From: an uncultured Oscillospiraceae bacterium
Lineage (GTDB): Bacteria > Bacillota > Clostridia > Oscillospirales > Ruminococcaceae
Direction: 5' to 3'
NCBI GenBank assembly: GCA_902489475.1
Contig: CABUAH010000016.1
Location: forward strand, 1-27,770
DNA: 27,770 nt
Part shown: in pieces, positions 14,691 through 23,029 of the stretch
Position numbering within the stretch: the stretch's first letter is position 1
Layout of the letters: each line of letters starts with the position of its first letter
Translations under genes and position numbers: made by a program
The notes under the pieces: generated by a model
Told to the model about the DNA's origin: nothing
The model's input: the letters and a program-made list of their open reading frames with translations, nothing else
The model's database searches: none

Positions 14691-14766
14691 GCTTGTGTAG
14701 CACAGTTGGTAGTGCAGCTCATTCGTAATGAGCAGGTCGCAGGTTCGAGTCCCGTCACAAGCTCCA
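14691..14766 (+). tRNA. tRNA-Thr (anticodon CGT), CCA encoded
   Basis: The acceptor stem GCTTGTG/CACAAGC is perfect. The D arm is GCAC-AGTTGGTA-GTGC, and the anticodon arm is GCTCA-TTCGTAA-TGAGC with CGT at 14724-14726. The T loop is TTCGAGT, and the 3' end TCCA is encoded. The T stem (GCAGG against CCCGT) contains one A-C mismatch and one G-T pair, which is mildly unusual. Confidence 0.95.
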
Positions 14767-14768
14767 CG

Positions 14769-14808
14769 TCGGGGTAAGCTATGTATAGTTTACTCCGATT
14801 TTTTAAAA
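14769..14808 (+). terminator. Intrinsic terminator after tRNA-Thr
   Basis: CGGGGTAA pairs with TTACTCCG (one G-T pair) around an 11-nt loop and is followed by ATTTTTT. Confidence 0.75.
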
Positions 14809-14909
14809 TCAGAGTGCACTCACGCCGCTACCCCTCCTCTCCGAAAAAGGTTTCGCATCACTTAGTTTGCTCAAAATCTTCTTCGGTTTTAAGTCTTAAG
14901 TCAAACAGT

Positions 14910-14945
14910 CCGCCTTTGGAAAGCATGCTATTGGCGGTTTTTTTG
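14910..14945 (+). terminator. Second terminator-like hairpin downstream of tRNA-Thr
   Basis: CCGCC (14910-14914) pairs with GGCGG (14933-14937), with a palindromic GCATGC inside the loop and seven T after it. The 100 nt between the tRNA terminator and this hairpin hold no gene that I can support. Confidence 0.55.
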
Positions 14946-14990
14946 TTTGGAGGCAGTTAAGCCTTGTTTCCGGTTATTCCTATTTTTGAG

Positions 14991-15024
14991 CAGTTTGTGC
15001 CTATTGTTTCCAAACTGATTTTTT
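14991..15024 (+). terminator. Third terminator-like hairpin, upstream of the surface-protein gene
   Basis: CAGTTTG (14991-14997) and CAAACTG (15011-15017) form a 7-bp helix with a 13-nt loop, followed by ATTTTTT. It could isolate the surface-protein promoter. The AT-rich stretch from 15025 to 15113 shows nothing further. Confidence 0.45.
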
Positions 15025-15113
15025 AGCTATGTACAAGTTGCATAATTGATGGTGCAAATTTTTGCGTAAAATCACTAAAAAATTTTTTTGTTTAAAATTT
15101 TTTTTAAAATCTA

Positions 15114-15142
15114 TTGAATTTTGTCTGCCGGTGTGCTATTAT
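15114..15142 (+). promoter_or_regulatory. Promoter of the surface-protein gene
   Basis: TTGAAT (15114-15119), a 17-nt spacer and TATTAT (15137-15142), preceded by TGC for an extended -10. An overlapping TATAAT at 15140-15145 is the alternative -10. The 5' leader of about 50 nt ends in AAGGAGG. Confidence 0.7.
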
Positions 15143-15199
15143 AATGCTGTATCATAATCGATATACTTACATTTAAACTTTTTTTAAGGAGGAATTTTA

Positions 15200-17560
15200 A
15201 TGAAGCTAAAAAGAATTTTAGCTGGTGCTCTTGCAGCAGTTGTTTCTATTTCAACAGTTGCTCTTGCATCATTATCAACAGCTTCTGCCGCAGATCCAAT
15301 TGCTAATAATTGGTACGGTGACGGTGCCGGAAAATTGGAAGGCGCACAGTTAAAGATTGTTCAAAACTGGAATCCGGGATTGGCAGTAAGCGAATTAGAG
15401 GGCGCAGAAGAATTTTACATTTCATTTGACGTTGCTAACGACAATGCTGGTCTTCACGCATACTTGGTTTTCCAGGATATCGGAAATAAGCACAGCTACT
15501 GGACTTATTCTGCAGATGCTGACGCAGCTTGCCCGGCAGTTGACTGCTCAACAGCAGGTACTTATACAGTTGGTTACAAGGGCGCTGCTATTACAGAAGG
15601 ATTTAACTTCCTTGCTGTTGCTTTTGTAGATGCAGACGGTAAAGAGTATGGTAACGACCCATTGAGCGCAGCTGGTATCACATTTAAGGGCCTTTATGCT
15701 GAAGCTCCGGTAGTAGAGCCAGATACAACAGAGCCAGATACAACAGAGCCTGATACGACAGAGCCAGAGTCTACTGATCCTGTAGAAGAAGCAATCGATT
15801 CAATCGAGTACAACTTCACAGTAACAGCCGGTGGAAACAACACTGTTACATTCTCAAACCAGAAAACAGGCTGGACTTCATTCACTGCTTCAACAGCTGT
15901 TACAGACAGCGGTGACTACTCAGTTAAGACAACCGGTATGGCTGCAACAGGTCTTACAAATCTCGGATTTATTGAAGTTGACGACGGAGATGTAACACTT
16001 ACAGTTAATACTATCGTTATTAACGACAAGTACACATTTGAAGTTGGTAAGTCACTTACTACAACAACAGCTAATGCTAACGGTATGGCAAACATTTGGA
16101 ACGACGAGGGTAAAGCTGCTGTTGTTTACACAGGTACAGCAGAAGGAAAGGCAGCTACACTTGTTGGTTCGGCAAACGATCAGGTAGGAATTAAGCTTAT
16201 GGTTGGTCCTGCTGAAGTAGAGTCTTCATCAGACGAAACATCAGACGAAACATCAGACGAGTCATCTGAGACATCATCAGAAGATACATCAGTTAATCCA
16301 AGCCAGGGCCTTAAGGCAGCTCTCTGCTTCGCAGACGCTGACTGGTATCCACAAAACATGAGAAAACCAGGCACAGCCAACGAAGAAGGCTACAATATTG
16401 AGATCAACGGCGACGGAACTTACACGCTTACGTATGACGGCACAAACTTTGACGGTGATACGGGTGAGTTTTCTGACGGCGGAACAATGGAAGGCGCAAT
16501 GGTATTGTGCATTGACTTCCTTGATGCATTGAATTCTTATCCAAACATGACAGCTGAGCTTGTTTCAGTTGCTTGTGACGGTGCAGAGATTAAAGTTGAT
16601 CCTTCAAAGGCTGTATTTGGAAATCTCGAGGTAGACAACGATCATTTAAGGCTTGAGATCCGCAATGAATATGGTTCTACAAAGGACGATGCTGCAATCG
16701 ATCCTGCTGACATCTATGCAGAGGAAAGCCTATCAATCACATTCAAGGTAGCTTTGAATGAAGATGAGCCTTCATCAGAAGAAACATCTGAGGAAACATC
16801 TGAAGAAGAGCCTGTTGACGTAGTTGTTTCTGTAGAGCCTGAGGCAGGATATGCACTTCCTGGCAGCGAAGCAACTTATGCAATTAAGATTACACCTAAC
16901 CAGAATCTCTACACATTACAGATGAGAATGGACTTCCCAGAGGGACTTTCATATGTTCCTGATTCATTCGTAGTTGATCCTGAGTCAAAGGCAGCTCTCG
17001 GATGGGATGTAGTAAACGGTGGAATGGTTGAATGGACAGAATCATCACTCTTCCTCAACGGATTTTCTGCAGCAACTGATGACATAGCAGGTAATACTAT
17101 TACACTTGGAACATTCAAGGTAACAGCAGACGAAGGAACATATGCTCCTGCATTCAAGGATTATGAGTTCTGTAATGAAAACTATGAGTCATTGACATAC
17201 AGAGAAGTTGCAACACCTATTATCTTCACAAATGAGATTCCATCTGAAGATACATCAGAAGATACATCAGAAGATACATCAGTTGAGCCAACAGACGAGC
17301 CAACAGATGCTCCAACTGATGAGCCAACAAATGCTCCAACTGACAAGCCAACAAATGCTCCAACTGACAAGCCGACAACAGATGCTCCAACAACAGCTAA
17401 TACAACAGCTGCTCCTACAACAGCAAATGGCGGAAGCAACAACGGTGGAAGCAATGGTGGTTCTACACCTAACACAGGCGCTCAGGCAGCAGTAGGTCTT
17501 TCGATCTTTATGGCTGCTGGTCTTGCAGGCGTAGTTGCAATTAAGAAGAGAAGAAAGTAA
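15200..17560 (+). CDS. Multidomain cell-surface protein with cohesin-like module and sortase-type anchor
   Basis: A 786-residue secreted, wall-anchored protein. A signal peptide (residues 1-31) probably ends after ASA. Four beta-rich modules follow at about 32-165, 200-338, 367-520 and 540-678. They are separated by low-complexity linkers: TEPDT units near 172-191, SDET units near 342-364, SSEET units near 525-537, and SEDT then TDEPT/TNAPT units at 682-735. The last module (VSVEPEAGYALPGSEATYAI onward, with FPEGLSYVPDSF) resembles a cohesin fold. The C-terminus is a sorting signal: TPNTGA at 756-761, a hydrophobic segment and the tail KKRRK. In place of LPXTG it reads PNTG, which may need a dedicated sortase. 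It has its own promoter and terminator. Adhesion or enzyme-scaffold roles are plausible. The ligand is unknown, and the first three modules are unassigned. Confidence 0.88.
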   Translation: MKLKRILAGALAAVVSISTVALASLSTASAADPIANNWYGDGAGKLEGAQLKIVQNWNPGLAVSELEGAEEFYISFDVANDNAGLHAYLVFQDIGNKHSYWTYSADADAACPAVDCSTAGTYTVGYKGAAITEGFNFLAVAFVDADGKEYGNDPLSAAGITFKGLYAEAPVVEPDTTEPDTTEPDTTEPESTDPVEEAIDSIEYNFTVTAGGNNTVTFSNQKTGWTSFTASTAVTDSGDYSVKTTGMAATGLTNLGFIEVDDGDVTLTVNTIVINDKYTFEVGKSLTTTTANANGMANIWNDEGKAAVVYTGTAEGKAATLVGSANDQVGIKLMVGPAEVESSSDETSDETSDESSETSSEDTSVNPSQGLKAALCFADADWYPQNMRKPGTANEEGYNIEINGDGTYTLTYDGTNFDGDTGEFSDGGTMEGAMVLCIDFLDALNSYPNMTAELVSVACDGAEIKVDPSKAVFGNLEVDNDHLRLEIRNEYGSTKDDAAIDPADIYAEESLSITFKVALNEDEPSSEETSEETSEEEPVDVVVSVEPEAGYALPGSEATYAIKITPNQNLYTLQMRMDFPEGLSYVPDSFVVDPESKAALGWDVVNGGMVEWTESSLFLNGFSAATDDIAGNTITLGTFKVTADEGTYAPAFKDYEFCNENYESLTYREVATPIIFTNEIPSEDTSEDTSEDTSVEPTDEPTDAPTDEPTNAPTDKPTNAPTDKPTTDAPTTANTTAAPTTANGGSNNGGSNGGSTPNTGAQAAVGLSIFMAAGLAGVVAIKKRRK

Positions 17561-17596
17561 TTTCTTATCCAAATAAATGTAAGTATTCACTGATAA

Positions 17597-17629
17597 AGAA
17601 GACGGCTTTATAAGCCGCCTTCTTTTTTT
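17597..17629 (+). terminator. Intrinsic terminator of the surface-protein gene
   Basis: AGAAG-a-CGGCTT pairs with AAGCCG-c-CTTCT around a short loop and is followed by seven T. Confidence 0.88.
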
Positions 17630-17651
17630 ATGCACTGTTTAATTTTGGGCA

Positions 17652-17678
17652 TAAAAAAAGCGGAGTGGCAGCTCCGCA
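17652..17678 (-). terminator. Intrinsic terminator of the pulA operon
   Basis: Read on the minus strand, GCGGAGC and CTCCGC pair around a short loop and are followed by TTTTTTT (the A-run at 17653-17659 on the plus strand). It faces the terminator of the convergent surface-protein gene. Confidence 0.85.
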
Positions 17679-17689
17679 ATATAATTTGT

Positions 17690-19627
17690 TTAGTTTACTT
17701 TCTTCAAGACGCAAGCGCTTAACGGATCGGCTGTAAAGCTATCATAAAATGTACCGTCCTGTTCGTTTCCGTCTTTATCAAAAATAATCTTGTATGAATC
17801 ATTTATTCTTACTGTTCGTTGTTCAGTATAGGGATTTATTATCAAGTAAAGTGTTTCCGATTCATCTGAGAGCCTCTCAATGATTATATTAAAATCGCCT
17901 GAATCGGGAAAGGATATTTTTCTCTCTACATCAGATTTAGATGAAAGTCTGAAAAGAGAGTGATTTCGTCTGAATTTTATCAGCGCACGGTAGTAATTGT
18001 AAACGCTTTTGTAGATGTTTTTTCGATCCCATTTAATACTGTTTGTGTAGTCCGGCTTATTGTAGCTGTCCCACTCAAAGAGGTCTTCATCGTTCTGAGG
18101 AGAAACCTTAGGTTTGCTTCTCAAAAAGTCCTGTCCTAATTGTATGAAAGGAATTCCTTGTGCAAAGAGTACTATTGCCGCAGAAAGCTTGTCCATGAGT
18201 ACACGCTCTTCCTCTGTAAAATCATGTTTTGCACAAACCGACAGCTTGTCCCACAGTGTTAGATTGTCATGTGCCTCGACATAGTTTATAGTCTGGGTTG
18301 GTTCATACGCCCAGCAAGCTTCTTGATAACCGTCTATTTGATGATGAGGAACAGAGCCGACAAGTCCACGTTTTACAATAGTTGTTTCATAGAAATTACC
18401 GCTGACATAGCCCTTGTTGTGGGAATCAAAAGTGCTTCCCTTAACCGCATCACGAAGATTGTCATTAAAAAGACCGACACGACCGAAGCTGTAGCTGTTG
18501 AATTTGTAAGACAGTTTCGTGGAATTGAGAGCGCTTTCACCGCCGGTCCAGCCCTCGCCGTACATCAATATCTGCGGACTGATCTCGTTAAGCTTATCTC
18601 TAATGATATTTATGGTGTCGATGTCAATCAAGCCCATGAGATCAAATCTAAAGCCATCAAGCTTATATTCTTTCGCCCAGTATAAAATTGAGTCGATGAT
18701 ATATTTTTGCATCATCTTGTGGTCACTTGCAGTTTCATTTCCACAGCCGGATCCGTTTGTAAACTTGCCTATTTTTGTTCGGTGGTAGTAGTAGGGCTGT
18801 GCAAGGTGAAAAGGTGAATCCTCAGTGTGATATGTGTGGTTGTAAACAACGTCCATGATAACGCCTATTCCTGCCTCATGAAGAGCCATTATAAGCTGTT
18901 TAAGCTCGTTTATCCTGCATTTTGGATCGCTCGGATCGGTTGAATAAGAACCCTCCGGACAATTAAAATTCTTTGGATCATATCCCCAATTGTATTGTTT
19001 CTTTTCGGGACAAGCCTCATCGACGGTACAGAAGTCAAAAATCGGAAGAAGCTGAACGTGCGTAATGCCCAAAGCCTTGAGGTGAGAAAGGCAGGTAAAA
19101 GAGTTCTCGCATTTAGTGCCTTTTTCGGTAAAAGCTAAAAACTTTCCTCGGTTTTGCAAACTAACACCACTTGAGGGGTCAATTGAGAAATCTCTTACAT
19201 GCGTTTCATATATTACAGCATCAGTTGGGGACGCAAGCGTCGGGCGCTTGTGATTTTCCCAGCCGTCTGGGTTTGTTGAAGATAGGTCTATTATAGCACC
19301 TCTCATACCGTTGACTCCGCAAGCCTTTGCGTAGACATCAATACTTTCAAAGCGCTTCATGTCATACTCATATGTATAGGTGTAAAAATAACCGTCAAGG
19401 TTGCGGGTGAATTCGATATACCAAACACCGTTTTCAATTCTTCGCATAGGAAGAGTTTCAATAAGGTTTTGACCTTCTCCGTCAGCGTAAAGATTGATAA
19501 AGACACAATAAGAACAAGGGCTCCATACCTTGAATCGGGTAACATCCCCGTCAATAATGGCGCCCAAGTCATTGCCGTAATATGTATTGTATTTGTCAAA
19601 TTCATCAAAATTTGATATTACTTCCAC
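17690..19627 (-). CDS. pulA: Type I pullulanase (GH13), cytoplasmic
   Basis: Debranching enzyme that hydrolyses alpha-1,6 links in pullulan, glycogen or imported branched maltodextrins. The 645-residue protein lacks a signal peptide, so it acts inside the cell. Residues about 15-100 form a CBM48-like N-domain, and 135-520 the GH13 barrel. The pullulanase hallmark YNWGYDPKNFNCPEGSYST starts at 212. Active-site regions are DVVYNHT (259-265), DGFRFDLMG with nucleophile Asp329, YGEGW with acid Glu358, and EAHDN with Asp454. The start is GTG, 5 nt after GGAGAGG and 14 nt past the psd stop, so it is the last gene of the lipid operon. That pairing is unusual. No other glycogen or maltodextrin gene is nearby. 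Confidence 0.95.
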   Translation of the reverse strand: MEVISNFDEFDKYNTYYGNDLGAIIDGDVTRFKVWSPCSYCVFINLYADGEGQNLIETLPMRRIENGVWYIEFTRNLDGYFYTYTYEYDMKRFESIDVYAKACGVNGMRGAIIDLSSTNPDGWENHKRPTLASPTDAVIYETHVRDFSIDPSSGVSLQNRGKFLAFTEKGTKCENSFTCLSHLKALGITHVQLLPIFDFCTVDEACPEKKQYNWGYDPKNFNCPEGSYSTDPSDPKCRINELKQLIMALHEAGIGVIMDVVYNHTYHTEDSPFHLAQPYYYHRTKIGKFTNGSGCGNETASDHKMMQKYIIDSILYWAKEYKLDGFRFDLMGLIDIDTINIIRDKLNEISPQILMYGEGWTGGESALNSTKLSYKFNSYSFGRVGLFNDNLRDAVKGSTFDSHNKGYVSGNFYETTIVKRGLVGSVPHHQIDGYQEACWAYEPTQTINYVEAHDNLTLWDKLSVCAKHDFTEEERVLMDKLSAAIVLFAQGIPFIQLGQDFLRSKPKVSPQNDEDLFEWDSYNKPDYTNSIKWDRKNIYKSVYNYYRALIKFRRNHSLFRLSSKSDVERKISFPDSGDFNIIIERLSDESETLYLIINPYTEQRTVRINDSYKIIFDKDGNEQDGTFYDSFTADPLSACVLKKVN

Positions 19628-19641
19628 AAAAACCTCTCCTG

Positions 19642-20490
19642 TTAAAATGAAATTGCTTCGCCTTGTTTAATAATGGTTTCAAGGCCCAGTTCGGTGTTTT
19701 TAAAAAAGTCGGGGCGAACTTCTGTTTTGCTGTCGAGCAGTAAAACGATAGTTGAGCCGCCAAATTCAAAGCATCCCTTTTCTTCGCCTTTTGTTACTTC
19801 AGAAGTAAACATTTCGTTGTTAGAGATTTTTCCTACCATAAGAGCACCGACTTCAATTTGAACAAGCTTTGTATCCTTATTTTTTATAAGACAATACTCC
19901 CTTGAATTTTCGATAAAAACCTTTTCCTTTTCAAGAGCGGCAGGATTAACGGTATGAAGAAATCCCGGAATAAAAACATTAGTTGACTTTACTCCTGAAA
20001 TCGGATAGCAGTAGCGGTGGTAATCGTCAACACAAAGACGTATGATGACAGCTGTTCCGCCTTTAAACTTTTCTGATAATGTCTTGCTTTTAGTGAGCGA
20101 ACGGATACTGTAAAGGGAATGTTTGATTTTAAAAATGCTGTCGTCACCGATTTTATATGCACTTACTTTTCCGTCACACGGAGAAATAATCTTTGCATCT
20201 TTATTTACAGGCCGTAGACCGTTTTTGATACGCCTTGTGAAAAAGTCGTTAAATGACACAAAACGCTTTGGCTCATATTCTCTCATATCTATTTTATTTG
20301 CTTTGATAAAAGGTTTTATAAGATGATAAGAAAGGCGGGAATCCAAAAATCTGCCTGCGATTTTTGAAATTGTCGGCAGAGTGAGAGGCTTTATAAGAAG
20401 TCTTAAAAAGGCGTTTGAATAAACGGCTTTAAGAAGCCTGTCCTGTGCCGTTTCGCCGTTTGTTATATTGAAGTTTTCATCTATGTACAT
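19642..20490 (-). CDS. psd: Phosphatidylserine decarboxylase proenzyme
   Basis: Makes phosphatidylethanolamine from phosphatidylserine at the membrane. The 282-residue proenzyme has the self-cleavage site Gly245-Ser246-Thr247 (FEFGGSTIVLL), where Ser becomes the pyruvoyl group. It also has the proteolytic residues Asp106 (SPCDGKV) and His158 (VDDYHRYCYPISG). The short form with a GST rather than LGST context is common in Clostridia. Its ATG comes 1 nt after the pssA stop codon, so the synthase and decarboxylase are translationally linked. Confidence 0.95.
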   Translation of the reverse strand: MYIDENFNITNGETAQDRLLKAVYSNAFLRLLIKPLTLPTISKIAGRFLDSRLSYHLIKPFIKANKIDMREYEPKRFVSFNDFFTRRIKNGLRPVNKDAKIISPCDGKVSAYKIGDDSIFKIKHSLYSIRSLTKSKTLSEKFKGGTAVIIRLCVDDYHRYCYPISGVKSTNVFIPGFLHTVNPAALEKEKVFIENSREYCLIKNKDTKLVQIEVGALMVGKISNNEMFTSEVTKGEEKGCFEFGGSTIVLLLDSKTEVRPDFFKNTELGLETIIKQGEAISF

Positions 20491-20491
20491 T

Positions 20492-21130
20492 TTAGTTTAA
20501 TCTCCCTTGTAAAAATCCGATAACGATTAAAACACCTATCAAAATAAGGAGGACAACTCCAAAAACCTGAGGCTTTCTCACTTTGAATTTAATTAAGAAC
20601 AAAAGGCTTATTACGATAAGACAAATCTGGAAAATGTACGGGAATGTTGAACCGACAAGTCCCTTTGCTATATATATTATAGGAAGGATAATTGCAACAG
20701 ATGTGACAGGAAGTCCTCTGTATTCGTGGCGTTTTTCATTTGTTGCAGCTTGACGTTCCTGTTCAACAGTATTAAAATATCCAAGTCTTATGACCGCTGC
20801 AAGGATAATTGCAATTGCAGAAACAAGTCCGAGTCCGTAATTAAAGCCGAAGGAATATCCTAAAACACCCGGAAAAACTCCGAAGCAAACAAGGTCGCAA
20901 AGTGAATCTATTTGAATTCCGAAAACCTTTTCACGGTCGGTTCTGTCCTTTTTCATTCGTGCAATTCTTCCGTCAAATAAGTCGCAAAGTCCCGACAATA
21001 ACAGACATAAGAAAGCAATTGAATAGTTTCCCTGTCCCTTATAAACTTCAATAACTTGAGTAATTCCGAAAACGGACGATGCAAGACCAATATATGTAAG
21101 AATTACCGAATAGTTATAAAACCCCAGCAT
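20492..21130 (-). CDS. pssA: CDP-diacylglycerol--serine O-phosphatidyltransferase
   Basis: Membrane enzyme that joins serine to CDP-diacylglycerol, releasing CMP. The 212-residue protein has several hydrophobic helices and the CDP-alcohol phosphotransferase signature: CDLFDGRIAR, then 12 residues, then GIQIDSLCD. The usual spacing is 8. The longer insert (MKKDRTDREKVF) is typical of Clostridia-type PssA proteins, so I do not read it as damage. The RBS AAAGGAGG lies about 10 nt before the ATG. It is the second gene of the minus-strand operon, 16 nt after the MraY-like gene and directly before psd. Confidence 0.95.
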   Translation of the reverse strand: MLGFYNYSVILTYIGLASSVFGITQVIEVYKGQGNYSIAFLCLLLSGLCDLFDGRIARMKKDRTDREKVFGIQIDSLCDLVCFGVFPGVLGYSFGFNYGLGLVSAIAIILAAVIRLGYFNTVEQERQAATNEKRHEYRGLPVTSVAIILPIIYIAKGLVGSTFPYIFQICLIVISLLFLIKFKVRKPQVFGVVLLILIGVLIVIGFLQGRLN

Positions 21131-21146
21131 TATGTATTATCCTCCT

Positions 21147-22115
21147 TTATTTTAGCAAAAGCCCTATAAGTACAAGTGAAATTATGCCTTGAACTATTGA
21201 GAATCTAATGACAACCTGTGTGTCGCTCCAGCCCTTATTTTTACGCATATGATCGTGAATAGGTGTTCTCGTGTTTTTCATAAAGTTTTTAAGTCCCAAA
21301 AACTTTATACAGGAAATCTTTAAAAGGCTCAATCCGCCGTCCATTATAAGCATAAATGCAAAAATTATAAACAGCAGCGGAGAACCGAGCTTCATTGCAG
21401 AGATTGCAAGAAGTACTCCGATCGCACGGGAACCTGCATCTCCCATAAGCATGAGACTTGGAGATGTATTGTACCAAAGATATGCTAAGAGCATTAAAAT
21501 TGCGGCTAAGATCAAAAGCTTAAAGTCGTCGCTCGTGTCAATGTTGAGCATTAAAACAAATACTGTTGCCAGTGATATTATGCTAAGACTTCCGCAAAGT
21601 CCGTCAACACCGTCCGAGCAGTTCGTAACATTTATAGCCGCCCAAACTAAAGCTGCGCCTAAAATGATGTAAATTACAATAGGAAGCGTAAAGCTTATTC
21701 CTAAAAGCGCAAGGTTTACTTTAGGTGTGTTGTAAATACAGTAGGTTGCCGAAATGCCGATTGAAACGACAAGATCAATAAGACCTTTCTTTATTCTGCC
21801 CCAAGGAATTGTCGCACTGTCGTCAAGGTATCCGCTTAACATTTCAAGATAGATAAAGCCGATATATATAATATTCTCAAGGCTCAGCGGAACAAAAATT
21901 GCGGCGGTTACAACGAAAGATGTAATCATAAGAAGTCCTGCACCTCTCGGCTTTCCCTCCGAAAGCTTTCCGTTAAGAGCAAAATCTCTTCCCTTGTCTT
22001 TTGGGAGAATGTTTTTAAAAAGTCTTATAGAAAGGTATGGTATAAAGAAACCGCAGAACATAAACAAACCGTAATAAATGCTCTCATAAGCAGCAGGAAT
22101 GATATTTTTAAGCAT
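21147..22115 (-). CDS. MraY-like phospho-sugar transferase (polyprenyl-phosphate GT4 family)
   Basis: A 322-residue protein with about ten transmembrane helices that transfers a phospho-sugar from a UDP-sugar to a polyprenyl phosphate. The MraY/WecA landmarks are present but altered. DD is at 98-99 (GYLDDSATIP), NCSDGVDGL at 165-173, and MGDAGSRAIG at 214-223. The MraY-specific PIHHH loop appears as TPIHDHMRKNKGWSD (284-298). MraY's KPTMGG loop reads KPRGAG (55-60). The overall pattern is closer to MraY than to WecA or TagO, so it is either a divergent MraY of this lineage or a paralogue with another lipid-linked product. A strong RBS (AGGGGG) precedes it. It heads the operon with pssA, psd and pulA. 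Confidence 0.82.
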   Translation of the reverse strand: MLKNIIPAAYESIYYGLFMFCGFFIPYLSIRLFKNILPKDKGRDFALNGKLSEGKPRGAGLLMITSFVVTAAIFVPLSLENIIYIGFIYLEMLSGYLDDSATIPWGRIKKGLIDLVVSIGISATYCIYNTPKVNLALLGISFTLPIVIYIILGAALVWAAINVTNCSDGVDGLCGSLSIISLATVFVLMLNIDTSDDFKLLILAAILMLLAYLWYNTSPSLMLMGDAGSRAIGVLLAISAMKLGSPLLFIIFAFMLIMDGGLSLLKISCIKFLGLKNFMKNTRTPIHDHMRKNKGWSDTQVVIRFSIVQGIISLVLIGLLLK

Positions 22116-22150
22116 TTGAAATTCCCCCTAAGGTATTTTTGTACTTTAAT

Positions 22151-22179
22151 ATTGTATCATATTTAATCTGTCATTGCAA
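22151..22179 (-). promoter_or_regulatory. Promoter of the mraY-like/pssA/psd/pulA operon
   Basis: On the minus strand, TTGCAA (plus 22174-22179), a 17-nt spacer and TACAAT (plus 22151-22156), about 35 nt before the first start codon. The rest of 22180-22267 shows no other feature. Confidence 0.65.
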
Positions 22180-22267
22180 GAATAAAAGTAATTACAGACT
22201 GTCGAAAAAGGTGTCTTTAAAACATTGCCGCACGGTTATATATCCCGATTGCAAGGAAGTCTTAATT

Positions 22268-22873
22268 CTATTCAGCGTATTCTCTGACTCTTAGTGTTAT
22301 TCCGAGTGAATCGCAGAGCTTTCGGCACTTTTCTATTTCTTCTTCGTCAATTACGTCAACTACAGAAAGCAACACTTTTGGGAAAAGTTCTTTTGCTCTT
22401 TTTGCAAAGTTAATCATGCAATAAAAGGCGTCTTGTCCGTATGATGGGCATGTAACCCTACAGTATTCCTCAGGGGTTGATGCATTGAGCGAGATTGACA
22501 CAACGTCAAAAAGCCCTTCCATTCTCTCGATAGTATTTTCTTCAGAGTGAATTAAATCGGTTAACCCGTTTGTATTTATTCTTATAGGTGTTTTGGTATG
22601 CTCTCTTAAATATTTTGCAGCGGATATTAAAATTTCAAGCTCACTTGTAGGTTCTCCGAATCCGCAGAATATTATTTCATCGTATTTATCAAGGTCTTCT
22701 TTTGACAAGCTTTCAATAACCTCTTCTTTTGTAGGCTGATGATCAAGCCATAGACTGTCAGAACCGTATGCGCCGTCACCGTTTTTTCTTATGCAGAAAA
22801 TACAGGAGCAGGGGCATTTATTAGTAATGTTAAGATATAGCTTGTTGTCAAGCACATAAGTAATATTCATCAT
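22268..22873 (-). CDS. TatD-linked-type radical SAM protein
   Basis: A 201-residue radical SAM protein. The iron-sulfur cluster motif CxxxCxxC is Cys20, Cys24 and Cys27 (NKCPCSCIFCIRK). It is followed by GFGEPT (SAM binding) and a strand with RINTNGL, as in activase-like members. Its length and the N-terminal DNKLYLNITNKC match the small family often encoded next to TatD nucleases, whose reaction is not known to me. No tatD gene lies beside it here; its neighbours are a lipid operon and an HtrA protease. An AGAGGA-type RBS lies about 10 nt upstream. The family call is fairly firm. The function is open. Confidence 0.85.
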   Translation of the reverse strand: MMNITYVLDNKLYLNITNKCPCSCIFCIRKNGDGAYGSDSLWLDHQPTKEEVIESLSKEDLDKYDEIIFCGFGEPTSELEILISAAKYLREHTKTPIRINTNGLTDLIHSEENTIERMEGLFDVVSISLNASTPEEYCRVTCPSYGQDAFYCMINFAKRAKELFPKVLLSVVDVIDEEEIEKCRKLCDSLGITLRVREYAE

Positions 22874-22991
22874 AAATTTATCATCCTCTAATCTTTTTAA
22901 TATATGTATAATTTATAGTAGCACGAAAATATAAATAATTCAAGTATATAAAAAATATACGAAACTATCATATGATTTTCACAAAACGAGA

Positions 22992-22997
22992 TATAAT
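22992..22997 (+). promoter_or_regulatory. Candidate -10 box of the htrA-like gene
   Basis: TATAAT 33 nt before the ATG. No good -35 is seen at the expected spacing, so the promoter may need an activator or another sigma factor. Confidence 0.4.
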
Positions 22998-23029
22998 AAA
23001 ATATAGAAGTTTATGGGAGGTATCGTAAT

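Noticed and set aside
14202..15024. Integrated element attached at tRNA-Thr
   Set aside because: No integrase gene lies near the tRNA and no second copy of its 3' end is seen in the window.
15700..17400. Short tandem repeats in the surface-protein gene as a CRISPR or regulatory repeat
   Set aside because: They are in frame, encode TEPDT, SDET and TNAPT linkers, and lack spacers.
17279..17635. Antisense open frame rich in Cys, Ser and Trp over the end of the surface-protein gene
   Set aside because: It is a shadow of the Thr/Pro/Ala repeat codons of the sense gene and has no RBS or recognisable domain.
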